DNA of 64,000 nucleotides from Arachidicoccus sp. (GTDB taxonomy: Bacteria; Bacteroidota; Bacteroidia; Chitinophagales; Chitinophagaceae): contig JAPWKH010000021.1 of the NCBI GenBank assembly GCA_028283605.1, forward strand, positions 1-64,000, in the 5' to 3' direction. Each line of letters begins with the position of its first letter. Position 1 is the first letter of the stretch. The position numbers and the translations under genes are program-made. Shown here one piece after another: positions 8,215-17,713 of the stretch. The notes under the pieces are model-generated. The model worked only from the letters and a program-made list of their open reading frames with translations, was not told where the DNA came from and made no database searches.

Positions 8215-9849
8215 TTAATCTGTCCATCCCGGGTTTTGCGTAAAGCTGGGGTTTACACCTCTGTTCTTATTCATTTCATCCTGCGGTATCGGTAACAAAT
8301 AGTCTCTCGGCGCGGTAAATGATCTTGTTTGTAATACGGGATACGTAAAAGTTGTATCTATACCGCTAACGGTATATGCCACTCTGTGTACGGGTCCTAC
8401 GTTGGTAACGTTGGCTATTTCCCACCTTCTTACATCCCAGAAACGGTTCCCTTCAAATGCCAACTCTATTTTACGTTCCAACTGAATGGCGCTGCGCATT
8501 TGGCTTTGGCTGTAACCTGCGGGCAAATTGGGCATTCCCGCTCTTGTGCGTATAGCATTTACTGCGGAATATACCGTAGCGTCGGGACCAACGGCTTCGT
8601 TTTGCGCTTCGGCATAGTTCAGGTACAATTCCCCTGTGCGGAACAACACCCATGTGTTGGTTACAAAACCTGTTCCGTTAATCAAGTTACCGGTAGGACT
8701 TACATACTTGCGCCACCAGTAACCGGAAAACGCATTCGAAACATTTTGGTCTTTTCCATAAATATCTATTTTCTGGCTTTTCCATACTTCTCCCGGATAA
8801 ATGACTGTTGAGTAAAATCTTGGGTCACGTCCAGTATAAGGATGGTTCGGATTAAAGCCAGAATTTGGATTTGTAATCGGTAACCCTGTGGCCTGCATTT
8901 CGTAGGAATCTACAAAATCCTGCAAAGGACCGCAATCGCCCCATCCACCTTCTCCCGTCGATTGTGTTACCTGGTCAATACCATGGTTTGACATTACCGT
9001 ACCAAAAATCACTTCCTGATTAAGATATTGGGAAAAAATATCGTTATAATTCGCAGCTAAAGTATAACCATTTGCAAGCGCGGTATCCAACGCTTGCAGA
9101 GAAGCGGCGGCAGCCGCCTGCCAACGTGCTATGTTATTGGAAGGATTGGACAAAGGGCTTGCATAGTACAAAAGCGTTCTTGATTTTAACGCCAGCGCCA
9201 TTGTTTTATCTACCCTGCCATCCAAACTTTGGTCGGTATATGCAGCAGGTAAATAATAGATGGCACTGTCTAAATCAGATACAATAAAATTTACGATACT
9301 ATCTATCGAAGTTCTTGGATAATAAGTGCTGCTTACATCGGAGGGGTCTACCGGCACGGTTATCAGCGGCAAGGCGCCCCATGCGCGGTAGAGGCTGAAA
9401 TAATAAAATGCCCTCAGCCCAAACGCTTCGCCTTTCAGCCGCTCTCTTTCTCCCGGTTGAGAAGGGTTGGCAGGAACGAGGTGGTAATAAGTGAAAAAGT
9501 TGTTACATGCGCGGATGGCTGTATAATAAGTAGACCAATCCGAAGACAAGAGCGGAAAATTGGATGGCGTAATGGCATCCACATTATAAGCGGGCAAATA
9601 ATCCGACCATACGGGCCATGTCTCATCAGTAGCGCCGGAAATAGGATACAGGCTTCCGTTGGAACCAGTATATGCCCAAGTGGGCAAATAATCATACAAG
9701 GTATTTACATAAGCCAACGTATTGTTGATATTACTGAAGACCTGCTCTGCCTGTATGTTTGAACTCGGCATTTGGTCGAGGTAATCCTTTTTACAAGCAG
9801 CAAACATAACCATGATGCTCAGCGCCGCTATGTGTTTTATATTTTTCAT
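8215..9849 (-). CDS. SusD/RagB-family glycan-binding lipoprotein
   Basis: This 544-residue outer-membrane lipoprotein captures glycan for its SusC partner. The signal ends in the lipobox MFAAC (Cys near residue 19), followed by KKDYLDQMP, the standard SusD opening. Family landmarks are GEAFGLRAFYYFSLYRAWG with its conserved helix, the LALKSRTLLYYASPL TPR-like segment, YLNYAEAQNEA, and near the end the ELAFEGNRFWDVRRW motif and YLLPIPQDEMNKN. It starts 23 bp after the susC stop codon, typical of a translationally linked SusC/SusD pair. Ligand identity is not visible in the sequence; from the neighbouring enzymes a fucose-, galactose- and GlcNAc-capped glycan is likely. Confidence 0.95.
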   Translation of the reverse strand: MKNIKHIAALSIMVMFAACKKDYLDQMPSSNIQAEQVFSNINNTLAYVNTLYDYLPTWAYTGSNGSLYPISGATDETWPVWSDYLPAYNVDAITPSNFPLLSSDWSTYYTAIRACNNFFTYYHLVPANPSQPGERERLKGEAFGLRAFYYFSLYRAWGALPLITVPVDPSDVSSTYYPRTSIDSIVNFIVSDLDSAIYYLPAAYTDQSLDGRVDKTMALALKSRTLLYYASPLSNPSNNIARWQAAAAASLQALDTALANGYTLAANYNDIFSQYLNQEVIFGTVMSNHGIDQVTQSTGEGGWGDCGPLQDFVDSYEMQATGLPITNPNSGFNPNHPYTGRDPRFYSTVIYPGEVWKSQKIDIYGKDQNVSNAFSGYWWRKYVSPTGNLINGTGFVTNTWVLFRTGELYLNYAEAQNEAVGPDATVYSAVNAIRTRAGMPNLPAGYSQSQMRSAIQLERKIELAFEGNRFWDVRRWEIANVTNVGPVHRVAYTVSGIDTTFTYPVLQTRSFTAPRDYLLPIPQDEMNKNRGVNPSFTQNPGWTD

Positions 9850-9872
9850 TATTATCAGTTTTATTGTTATGA

Positions 9873-12800
9873 CTATAAATTAACGGTTACGCCTGCATTA
9901 AAAACCTTTTCTATCGGATACGGCACATAATTGTTTGTACCGGAAGTAACAATATTCGGGTCGAGTTCAGGGTCTATATTTTTCAAAGGAAGTTTATCCC
10001 ATGTAACCAAGTTTTGCCCGTTTACAAAGAACCTCACTTTGGATAAGCCTACTTTTCTCGCCCACGTGCTTGGCAATGTGTAGCCTATCTCCAGGTTTCT
10101 CAGCTTCAGGTAATCTGCACTATACAGCCAATACGTAGATTCCACTTTATCGTTGTTCCAGTTTGCCTTATGTGTAGAAGGGAAAATTGCTGTGGAGGCG
10201 GTTTCCGGCGTCCAGCGGTGGTCGTATTCATAAGGACTATACTGATAGGGATTGCCGAAGAATCCCGAATAATCGGCTTCGCCACCCAACGCGCCCGAGA
10301 ACAGAATGCTTAAATCGAAACCTGCTACGCTAAACCCTACAGAAAACCCGAAATTTTGGGTGGGAAAATTGTTGTGCGGGATATATTCTTCATCGTCCGA
10401 GTTAATCACGCCATCGCCATTCAAATCTTTGTACTTAATATCTCCGGGAATAACGCCTAACCCGCCATCCGCTGCAAAGGTCTGTATGGGGCTGGAGGCG
10501 ATTTCGGACTTGCTTTGAAAAAGCCCGTCTGCCACGTAGCCTAAAGCATAACCGATAGGATGTCCTTTATAGTACTGGTAAGGATAGGCAGGAATGGGTT
10601 CATCGGCATACAATATTTTATCTTTAGCCAAAGAATAATTCAGATCTGCAAATATGTTTACTTTATGGATATAAGTGTTCAGTTTCAAATCAAATTCAAC
10701 ACCGCGATTGACTACTTTACCTAAGTTGATGGGTACCGCTACGGCGTTTGCGCCCGTATAATCTGGAAGCGTTTGCGGTCTAGTTAAGATATTGGTTCTC
10801 AACTCGTGAAAATAATCTGCGGTAAGTTTGACGGCGGATTTAAGAAATCCCAGTTCAAGCCCGATGTCTGCCTTATGAGATTTTTCCCATGTTACATTCG
10901 GATTACCCAACTGAGATTCGGTGTAGCCGGCTGAACCCACAGGCGTAGCGCCGAATGCAGCGCCGCTGGCAGGAACGTAAGATGATAAGAACATCCAGCG
11001 CGAGGCGCCGGTTTGGTCATTGCCCGCCAATCCGTAAGAGCCTCTGAGTTTGAGATAATCCATAAAATGAATATGATAGAACTTTTCGTTGGAAATAACC
11101 CAACCGCCGGATACAGCGGGGAAGAAGCCATAACGCTTGCCGGGCGGGAAGTTTTCCGAACCGTTATAGCCGAAATTAGCCTGCAGGAAATACCTCTTAT
11201 CGTAGTCGTACGTTGCTTGCCCTACCAAACCCTGATACACGTGCGGCAAATAAGGAGAAACAGCCACCGACGTGTAAGTGCGGTTGCCAAGGAACATGGC
11301 TCCTACATTGCTTTTGCCAAATTTGCGGTCATAATTCAGTTCCACATCATAATAATAATAGCGGTATGAGGAGGTGGTGTTGCTCGAAGAAAGCGAGGTT
11401 GCCGTTGAAAAAGGCGTATAAGTTTGCACACCTGTTACAGGGTCTTGCGAAAAACGATAGGATGTAAAATCCTGTGTTTGAGAAACAATATTTTCCCCAT
11501 AATTCTGGAATGTGAACATCCCCTTTAAACTCAGTCCGGGTGTAACAAAATCCAGCAATTGCGTTGCCTCTACCGTACCATTGGTACTGTTCCAATCATC
11601 TATGGAGTATCCACCGTTTAATGTATTGCCTAAAATGTTTCGGTTGTCGGTTGTCATTTTATTTCCTGCTGCATAAGTTCCGTCAGGATTATAGATAGGA
11701 TTCTCTGCATCATTAGTATGTGACAACTGAGTAAAAATCCATGCATAACCCGGTCCGGGTGATTGCCTGTCTTCCAGACGGGACGCCAAATCTAACCGCA
11801 GCTTTAAAGTCTTGGTAATATTTACGTTTATATTAGAGCGAAAATTGTATCGGTCGTACTTGAAACCGACGCCGTATTGGTTATTGTTCGAGCCAACAAC
11901 CAGCGAGCCCTGATGCAAATAGGAACCGGAAACAAAATATGTAACCTGGTCGTTGCCGCCGCTGATATTTACATTGAACTGGGACTGCGGGCTGTATGGT
12001 TTCAACATCACTTTCCACCAGTTTACATCCGGGTAAGTGTAGGGGTCGGTATTGTTTTGCATAGCATTTAAGGCTGCTGCAGTCCAAACCGGCGGCAAAG
12101 TATCGTTTACAGCGCCCTCATTATCCAACAGCGCGGACTGATAAGAATTAAGATAGCTGGGTAAAGCTGTAGGACGTTCTTGTCCGGTTTGTGCATTTAG
12201 CTGAACGGTCGGTTTGCCGATTTTTCCCCTTCGGGTTGTTACCAGTATAACGCCGTTCGCGCCCTGAACGCCATATAAAGAGGTGGAAGCGGCATCTTTA
12301 AGAATGCTGATAGATTCCACTTCGTTGGGGTCCATATCGCCGAAATTGGCATCGCCAAGCGGTAGCCCGTCTATTACGACCAATGGAGTTTGGGTTCCCG
12401 CAAAAGTGCTAAGGCCTCTGATGTATAACCTGGCTCCATCAGAACCCGGTAAACCTGTATTTTGAATGGAAGTCAATCCCGGTAAGCGACCCGCAAGAGC
12501 ATTTGACAAATTGGCAACTGGGCTTTGTTTCAATTCTTTGGTACGCACGGTAGAGACAGCGCTGGTAACACTTAAAGCAGTCTGTTCCTGCCCGTAACCT
12601 GTAACTACTACTTCATTCAGACTGTTTTCCTGTGCTTCCATTATAACATTCAGCGTTACCCTATTTTTTGCACTCCAGGTTTGCGTAACATACCCGATAA
12701 AACTAAATTGTATGGAATCGTCAGAATTTACCTGAATCGTATAAAAGCCTACACTGTTGGAAAGCGTGCCATGTGGGGCGCCTTTGACTCTTATGGAAAC

Positions 12801-13283
12801 CCCTCCGAGCGCGTTGCCTATGGCATCCGTAATTTTTCCGGTAACGGTCAAGCTTTTGGGTTGCTCCGGAAGCGTATCTGCTATAGCATTTATTTTATGT
12901 GATGTGATTACTAAAGAGCGTTTAATCAAAATATTATTATCGACCACTTTATAGGTAAGTGAATATGGCGATAACAATTTAGATAAAACTTTTTTTAACG
13001 GAAGAGCGCTAGCCGAAATTGTTACTCTCTGTGTATTGAAGATTTCATTTCCAGTAAAAACAATATTAACGCCATTGGTTTCGGTTATTTGATGCAGGAC
13101 GTCTTTTAGCAGTTGCCCTTTAACCGTAAGGCTAATCCTTTTGTCAAGTATGCCTTGAGCGCTTGTGTGATTGGCAAACGCAAATGACGTAAAAATCATA
13201 ACCAGTAAACAGATTATAAAACTGCACTTCATAGCTAATAGAGTTAAAGACAATAATCGCTGTTTGATTTTAGAAAAAACCAT
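9873..13283 (-). CDS. SusC/RagA TonB-dependent transporter with STN signalling domain
   Basis: This 1136-residue outer-membrane transporter has a signal peptide ending near NHTSAQ (residue 43). An STN domain follows at about 48-112 (ISLTVKGQLLKDVLHQI), then a carboxypeptidase-regulatory-like domain at about 147-215 (VTGKITDAIGNALGGVSIRV). The plug contains GYGQEQ, VVIDGLPLGD and SILKDAASTSLYGVQGANGV, and the rest is a large beta-barrel ending in a typical aromatic/hydrophobic strand (VFNAGVTVNL). The STN domain is the part that talks to a FecR anti-sigma factor. The FecR and sigma genes lie directly upstream on the same strand, so this transporter is probably both importer and inducer sensor. 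It pairs with the adjacent SusD. Confidence 0.96.
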   Translation of the reverse strand: MVFSKIKQRLLSLTLLAMKCSFIICLLVMIFTSFAFANHTSAQGILDKRISLTVKGQLLKDVLHQITETNGVNIVFTGNEIFNTQRVTISASALPLKKVLSKLLSPYSLTYKVVDNNILIKRSLVITSHKINAIADTLPEQPKSLTVTGKITDAIGNALGGVSIRVKGAPHGTLSNSVGFYTIQVNSDDSIQFSFIGYVTQTWSAKNRVTLNVIMEAQENSLNEVVVTGYGQEQTALSVTSAVSTVRTKELKQSPVANLSNALAGRLPGLTSIQNTGLPGSDGARLYIRGLSTFAGTQTPLVVIDGLPLGDANFGDMDPNEVESISILKDAASTSLYGVQGANGVILVTTRRGKIGKPTVQLNAQTGQERPTALPSYLNSYQSALLDNEGAVNDTLPPVWTAAALNAMQNNTDPYTYPDVNWWKVMLKPYSPQSQFNVNISGGNDQVTYFVSGSYLHQGSLVVGSNNNQYGVGFKYDRYNFRSNINVNITKTLKLRLDLASRLEDRQSPGPGYAWIFTQLSHTNDAENPIYNPDGTYAAGNKMTTDNRNILGNTLNGGYSIDDWNSTNGTVEATQLLDFVTPGLSLKGMFTFQNYGENIVSQTQDFTSYRFSQDPVTGVQTYTPFSTATSLSSSNTTSSYRYYYYDVELNYDRKFGKSNVGAMFLGNRTYTSVAVSPYLPHVYQGLVGQATYDYDKRYFLQANFGYNGSENFPPGKRYGFFPAVSGGWVISNEKFYHIHFMDYLKLRGSYGLAGNDQTGASRWMFLSSYVPASGAAFGATPVGSAGYTESQLGNPNVTWEKSHKADIGLELGFLKSAVKLTADYFHELRTNILTRPQTLPDYTGANAVAVPINLGKVVNRGVEFDLKLNTYIHKVNIFADLNYSLAKDKILYADEPIPAYPYQYYKGHPIGYALGYVADGLFQSKSEIASSPIQTFAADGGLGVIPGDIKYKDLNGDGVINSDDEEYIPHNNFPTQNFGFSVGFSVAGFDLSILFSGALGGEADYSGFFGNPYQYSPYEYDHRWTPETASTAIFPSTHKANWNNDKVESTYWLYSADYLKLRNLEIGYTLPSTWARKVGLSKVRFFVNGQNLVTWDKLPLKNIDPELDPNIVTSGTNNYVPYPIEKVFNAGVTVNL

Positions 13284-13487
13284 AATTTTGAATGTTTAAA
13301 AGTGTTCAGAAATAGAAATACCTAACACATGCAAAGGGGTCCGAAGCCTTATGTGTTGTATATTGTAATGAATGCTTTTCTTTCCCTGCCTTTACCGGCG
13401 GGGATTCTTGTTTAATAGTTTATCGCTTTATTTTGTATATATCGTTCATTTTATTTTTATTTAGAATGAAAAAAATAGTTTGTATCA

Positions 13488-14450
13488 TCAGAAACAACTT
13501 CCCCCGACAATTACATACCCTGTAGCTGTTTTTTCGACCTTAGCATTTAGTGTCTCGGCAATCAATTCGATATCTTCTTCTATACTCGAAGCCGTAGTAG
13601 CAGCATAAATAGCGCAATGGCGTATGTTGTGGTTTAGTTGTATCCCCACATTATAATTTCGCTTGATGGAAACCGCCACCTCTTCAAACGATTCTCCGTT
13701 GAAAATGAGCCTTCCCTGGGTCCATCCCAATACCTTGGATGCATCTACTTTTGACACGGTAGCATTGTTCTTGCCCTTGCGGTAAGAAAGCTGTTCGTCT
13801 GTTTTGAGGATGCCTAATTGCTTATTATTGTTATTGACTTGCACGCATCCGCTTGCAACAGTAACGATAATCTGTTTCTCGTTGGAATACGCATTTATGT
13901 TGAATGCCGTGCCGACATCTTTTGTAACAATATTACCTGCGTGAACGATAAATGCCGTATCGGTTTTATGTATTACTTTAAAATATGCTTCGCCTGTCAA
14001 ATAAAGCTCTCTAATTTTTCCGTTAAATGCCTTGGGATACTTTAACGAGCTTTCGCCATTTAACCAGACTGTCGAGCCATCTGGCAATGTAATATTGGTG
14101 CGCTGCCCGTCTTTATTCATTTTTTCTATATAGACAATATTATTTGCCGATTCGGGAGTATGCTTTTCGTAAAACCATTTAATGCCGCCGAGTGCTAGAA
14201 TTATTATCAATGTCGCGGCAGCCCAATATCTTGTTGAACGAAAAATGTGCCTTTTACCTCCTGTTATTTTCCATAAAACGTTTTGCCATATGCGTTCTTT
14301 CATTGCGGTTTCATCGCCCTTTGTTCCAAAGGCTTTATACTCATTCTGCTGCAAAGAGTTATAATAGCTTTGGTAAGCTCTTATTTCTTCCTCCGAAGCC
14401 GAACCGTCCTCGATTTTTTCAATAAGCGTCAGGAATTCATTTTCGTCCAT
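13488..14450 (-). CDS. FecR-family anti-sigma factor
   Basis: The protein has 320 residues. A cytoplasmic N-terminal segment (about 1-75) should bind the sigma factor. A single transmembrane helix follows at about 76-93 (YWAAATLIIILALGGI). The periplasmic FecR domain includes the typical TLPDGSTVWLNGESSLKYP and GEAYFKV. The C-terminal part (ESFEEVAVSIKRNYNV and LNAKVEKTATGY) matches the STN-like domain of Bacteroidota FecR proteins. It lies between the sigma gene and susC. In this architecture loaded SusC signals through FecR to release sigma. Confidence 0.94.
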   Translation of the reverse strand: MDENEFLTLIEKIEDGSASEEEIRAYQSYYNSLQQNEYKAFGTKGDETAMKERIWQNVLWKITGGKRHIFRSTRYWAAATLIIILALGGIKWFYEKHTPESANNIVYIEKMNKDGQRTNITLPDGSTVWLNGESSLKYPKAFNGKIRELYLTGEAYFKVIHKTDTAFIVHAGNIVTKDVGTAFNINAYSNEKQIIVTVASGCVQVNNNNKQLGILKTDEQLSYRKGKNNATVSKVDASKVLGWTQGRLIFNGESFEEVAVSIKRNYNVGIQLNHNIRHCAIYAATTASSIEEDIELIAETLNAKVEKTATGYVIVGGSCF

Positions 14451-14662
14451 TTTCTCATGTTATATATTTAAGGCAACTGAAAAGCAAGTTGCCCCTAAAA
14501 AAATTTACAATAATTTATAAATTTGTTGATATTAATTTAATGTCTCTAAGGCGGATTGTTAACATGATGCACTTGTTTTAACAAATTTGAATGATGGATA
14601 AGTAAAATTCTAACCGTGCATTAAGATATTCTTCTAAAAAATAAGTGAGAACGGTGGGCTCT

Positions 14663-15289
14663 TTATTTGCCTATAAAAATGCTTACGAGAATAATTGACA
14701 GTAAAATAAAAAAAGATTTAAGAGCGTTCCTTATTCGTCTTAAAGCAATGGTCAATTGGTTTTCGACAGTTTTGACGGAAAGATTTAACTGCGCTGATAT
14801 TTGTTTGTTTGAAAAACCTTCGTTTCTGCTGAGATGATATATTTTGCGGCATTTTGCAGGAAGTCGCTTAACCGCCTGCTCAACCATTATTTTCAATTCC
14901 CGTAATTCCATTTCGTCTTCTACGCTGTTTGCATATTTTTCGGAACTCGATGCGGCATAATAGATATAAAGTCTGTCATGTGTTTTATTTGCTTTAATGT
15001 AGTTTGCTACTTTAAATTTTACGGCGGCAGAAAGATATGCTTTCAGGTTATCAATTTTTACTGTGGCTTTGTATGTCCATAACCAAATGAATAATTCCTG
15101 AATGATGTCGCTGCAAGCATCCTCGTCTCTCAAAACCGAGAATGAAGACAGGTATAAAGTCCGCCAGTATTTGGAATATATGGCTTCAAAAGCAAGAGCA
15201 TCGTCTTCTTTTAACAGCGATAATAATTCCGCATCACTTAAAATTGCATAACTATCCATCGGCATAATTTTTGCGTTGCCCCTTTTCAT
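14663..15289 (-). CDS. ECF RNA polymerase sigma factor (Bacteroidota sigma-70 family)
   Basis: The protein has 208 residues. Region 2 lies at about residues 25-95 (FEAIYSKYWRTLYLSSFSVL; DIIQELFIWLW). Region 4 has the helix-turn-helix GFSNKQISAQLNLSVKTVE near residues 158-176. The hydrophobic C-terminal tail (about 190-206) is common in these Bacteroidota ECF factors. It is probably the activator of the susCD-type transcript below it and is held inactive by the adjacent FecR. A nearer start at MPMDSYAIL (residue 9) is possible. It begins 75 bp after the GH95 stop, so it may also be transcribed with the two upstream glycosidase genes. Confidence 0.93.
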   Translation of the reverse strand: MKRGNAKIMPMDSYAILSDAELLSLLKEDDALAFEAIYSKYWRTLYLSSFSVLRDEDACSDIIQELFIWLWTYKATVKIDNLKAYLSAAVKFKVANYIKANKTHDRLYIYYAASSSEKYANSVEDEMELRELKIMVEQAVKRLPAKCRKIYHLSRNEGFSNKQISAQLNLSVKTVENQLTIALRRIRNALKSFFILLSIILVSIFIGK

Positions 15290-15364
15290 TTCATATAAAC
15301 AGCCGCCAGTCCTACTTCTTTGTTATTACAAAACAGGAAGATTATGGACCAATTCACGTTTTTT

Positions 15365-17644
15365 TTAATCCCTCATCAATAAAATTTGTTCCCCTTTTTT
15401 AAAAGCAACAGTAAGAATCCCCTTTACTGCAATGCACTTATCAATATGATCTTTATTAACAACAGACCATCTTCCAACGGGTAGCTTTAAAGAAGCTGTG
15501 CCGACATTTTCCGAAACGATTTTTATTTCTTTAATTATTCCATTCGTTTTTTTAGCGCTGATAAGAAATGCACCTTCTGCCCGCAGATTTTCAAAAGAAA
15601 TATTCTTCCATTCATCCGGAACTGCAGGGAAAATTTCTATTACTCCCGAATAGCTTTGCAATAACATTTCTTGTACACCTTGTGCAAAAGCAAAATTGCC
15701 TTCCAGTGTAAAGGGGCGATAAGTAAATCCTGAATATTGGCCGCCTTTCTGGTCGCCGTTTAAATGAAAACTATTAGCCGAACAAAAATTATTTGCGAAA
15801 ATGCGTAATTCTCTTGCAGCATTATTTCCATCTTTTGCGCGTGCATACAAGCTTGCCGCCCAACTAAAAGAATAGCCGCACCATTCACGTGTACCTGTAT
15901 GCTGAAGCCAGTTCAGCGAACTATCAATAACTGCTTTATCCCCGGGCTTTCCGGGATTGAGTAACCCCAATGGGTAAATCGCCATCAGATTGGAATGATG
16001 ACGATGTGATTCGGTTCTTTCTTCGCCCGGCGCCATCAATAATCCTGTACTATCTGTCGCAAATGCAGGAAGTTCTGATTGTTTCTTTTGCCAATGCTGA
16101 GCTTCTTTTTTTTCCCCCATTGCGTCTGCTATTTCTGCCGCAGCGCCAAAAGTAAAGCGCATCAATGCAACATCATAATTGGTATTCCCATTCGTATACC
16201 ATGCTGTAATATCATTATCATGATACTCCGGAGTGGAACTGAGCGGCAAGATTCGCTTACCATTTTTTAATGTGGTGATGTTAGATAGAAATTCTGCCAC
16301 ATCATGCAAATAAGGATACGCTCTGTGTGTAAGAAAGTCTTTGTTCATCGAATATTTCCATTGCCAATAGAAATACTGCGACAACCACGCGCTAACGGTC
16401 GGCGATAAAGAATATTGAATCCAGCCACCCATCGGTTTGCCCAAGAGTGTTTCCACACCGGGAACATTGAGACCATCTACTCCAAAAAACTGTTTTGTAT
16501 ATTTTTTATTTTCTTCCCGTGTTTTCCAAAGCCAATCGGTAAAAGAAGATGCCTGTTGCAAATGGTTGCCCGTGTAAGCAAGCCAGTAGCTCAATTCAGT
16601 ATTCAGGTCGTTGTGTATATCGCCTTTCCACGGTGGGAGCAAGCCGTTGTCGGCCGTCCATATTGCTTGCAAAGTAATTGGCGGCGCTCCTTTACGGGCA
16701 ACACAACCAAACTTATACATCTCCAGATAATACTGCTTTTGCAATAGCGTATCGGGCAACTGCACCGATGACTTTGACCAATAATTCCGCCACCATTGAA
16801 GATGTGAAGGCAACAATTTCGAATAGCCCAATGCAAGTTTTCCGGTACATGTCTTTCCGGCAATATCACTTCTTTTATCGTCTGCTTTATAAGAGGCAAT
16901 GCTCCACACGCCTTCAAGCGTATCTTTATTGTATTGCCAGGCAATACTTACTTCGTAACGAAAACCATTGCTGCCGGGCTGCACGTAAGTGATATGATGC
17001 GCGTCTTTTTCAACAACGCCTTCGGCATAGCCCAGGTTAGCCAACGCCTGGCCGTTCACGGTGTTACCATTACTGTTCTTTTTGAGATTGTAGGCAGGCG
17101 CTATCAGTTGCGGTATCATGTCCGGAGAAACATGCACCAAACGAAATGCGCCGAAAGGTTCTTCGGCGTGAACAAAAGTTTCCAGTTCAACGCCATTTTT
17201 CCACACTACTTTTGCTGTTGCCGTAGCTATATCAACCATCGCTGTTTTTACTTTTCCTAAAGAAACGATATTCAATTCAAACGCGGCTGCCGGTATTTTT
17301 GTGGGATAAGGAATCGCATCATAAGGCACATCGCCCAATTGCTGGACCGTATCGTATTGCTTTTTTGAAACTTGTTGCGCCACCCATTTAAAACTCAGTT
17401 TGGACATATCGATCGCCTGTCGTTCATCCCACAAATCGGCTTTGTCTAATGAAAAACGCAAACTGTTATCCTTTTGCCAGATTAACACACCAAGCATTCC
17501 ATTGCCCAAAGGCAATGCTTCGTCCCATATTTTTGGCAACGAAGAAAATTGCAAGTTATATTTGGTAAGCTGCTGCCCTGTAACAAATGAGCACTTTAAG
17601 ATCAAGGCATATATAAGAACAACAACTACAAAATTTTTTTTCAT
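15365..17644 (-). CDS. GH95-family glycosidase (alpha-L-fucosidase or alpha-L-galactosidase type)
   Basis: This 759-residue exported protein has a signal peptide ending near VTGQ. The N-terminal beta domain has the GH95 opening PLGNGMLGVLIWQ. An (alpha/alpha)6 barrel then shows LQAIWTADNGLLPPWKGDIH, NDLNTEL, STPEYHDND (probable catalytic Glu), HRHHSNLMAIYP and LEGNFAFAQGVQEMLLQS. A beta-sandwich tail contains the VPDEW motif. The usual MNYW segment reads LSYW here, and the SPE block reads TPE, so it may be a divergent subgroup with altered specificity; GH95 is known to include alpha-L-galactosidases. It lies 69 bp after the GH89 stop and was probably made on the same transcript. Confidence 0.85.
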   Translation of the reverse strand: MKKNFVVVVLIYALILKCSFVTGQQLTKYNLQFSSLPKIWDEALPLGNGMLGVLIWQKDNSLRFSLDKADLWDERQAIDMSKLSFKWVAQQVSKKQYDTVQQLGDVPYDAIPYPTKIPAAAFELNIVSLGKVKTAMVDIATATAKVVWKNGVELETFVHAEEPFGAFRLVHVSPDMIPQLIAPAYNLKKNSNGNTVNGQALANLGYAEGVVEKDAHHITYVQPGSNGFRYEVSIAWQYNKDTLEGVWSIASYKADDKRSDIAGKTCTGKLALGYSKLLPSHLQWWRNYWSKSSVQLPDTLLQKQYYLEMYKFGCVARKGAPPITLQAIWTADNGLLPPWKGDIHNDLNTELSYWLAYTGNHLQQASSFTDWLWKTREENKKYTKQFFGVDGLNVPGVETLLGKPMGGWIQYSLSPTVSAWLSQYFYWQWKYSMNKDFLTHRAYPYLHDVAEFLSNITTLKNGKRILPLSSTPEYHDNDITAWYTNGNTNYDVALMRFTFGAAAEIADAMGEKKEAQHWQKKQSELPAFATDSTGLLMAPGEERTESHRHHSNLMAIYPLGLLNPGKPGDKAVIDSSLNWLQHTGTREWCGYSFSWAASLYARAKDGNNAARELRIFANNFCSANSFHLNGDQKGGQYSGFTYRPFTLEGNFAFAQGVQEMLLQSYSGVIEIFPAVPDEWKNISFENLRAEGAFLISAKKTNGIIKEIKIVSENVGTASLKLPVGRWSVVNKDHIDKCIAVKGILTVAFKKGEQILLMRD

Positions 17645-17713
17645 TTATAAATACGAATTAGCACTTTTATTAAACAATAATCCGGTAACGTAATATCTGC
17701 AACCAATCTATCC

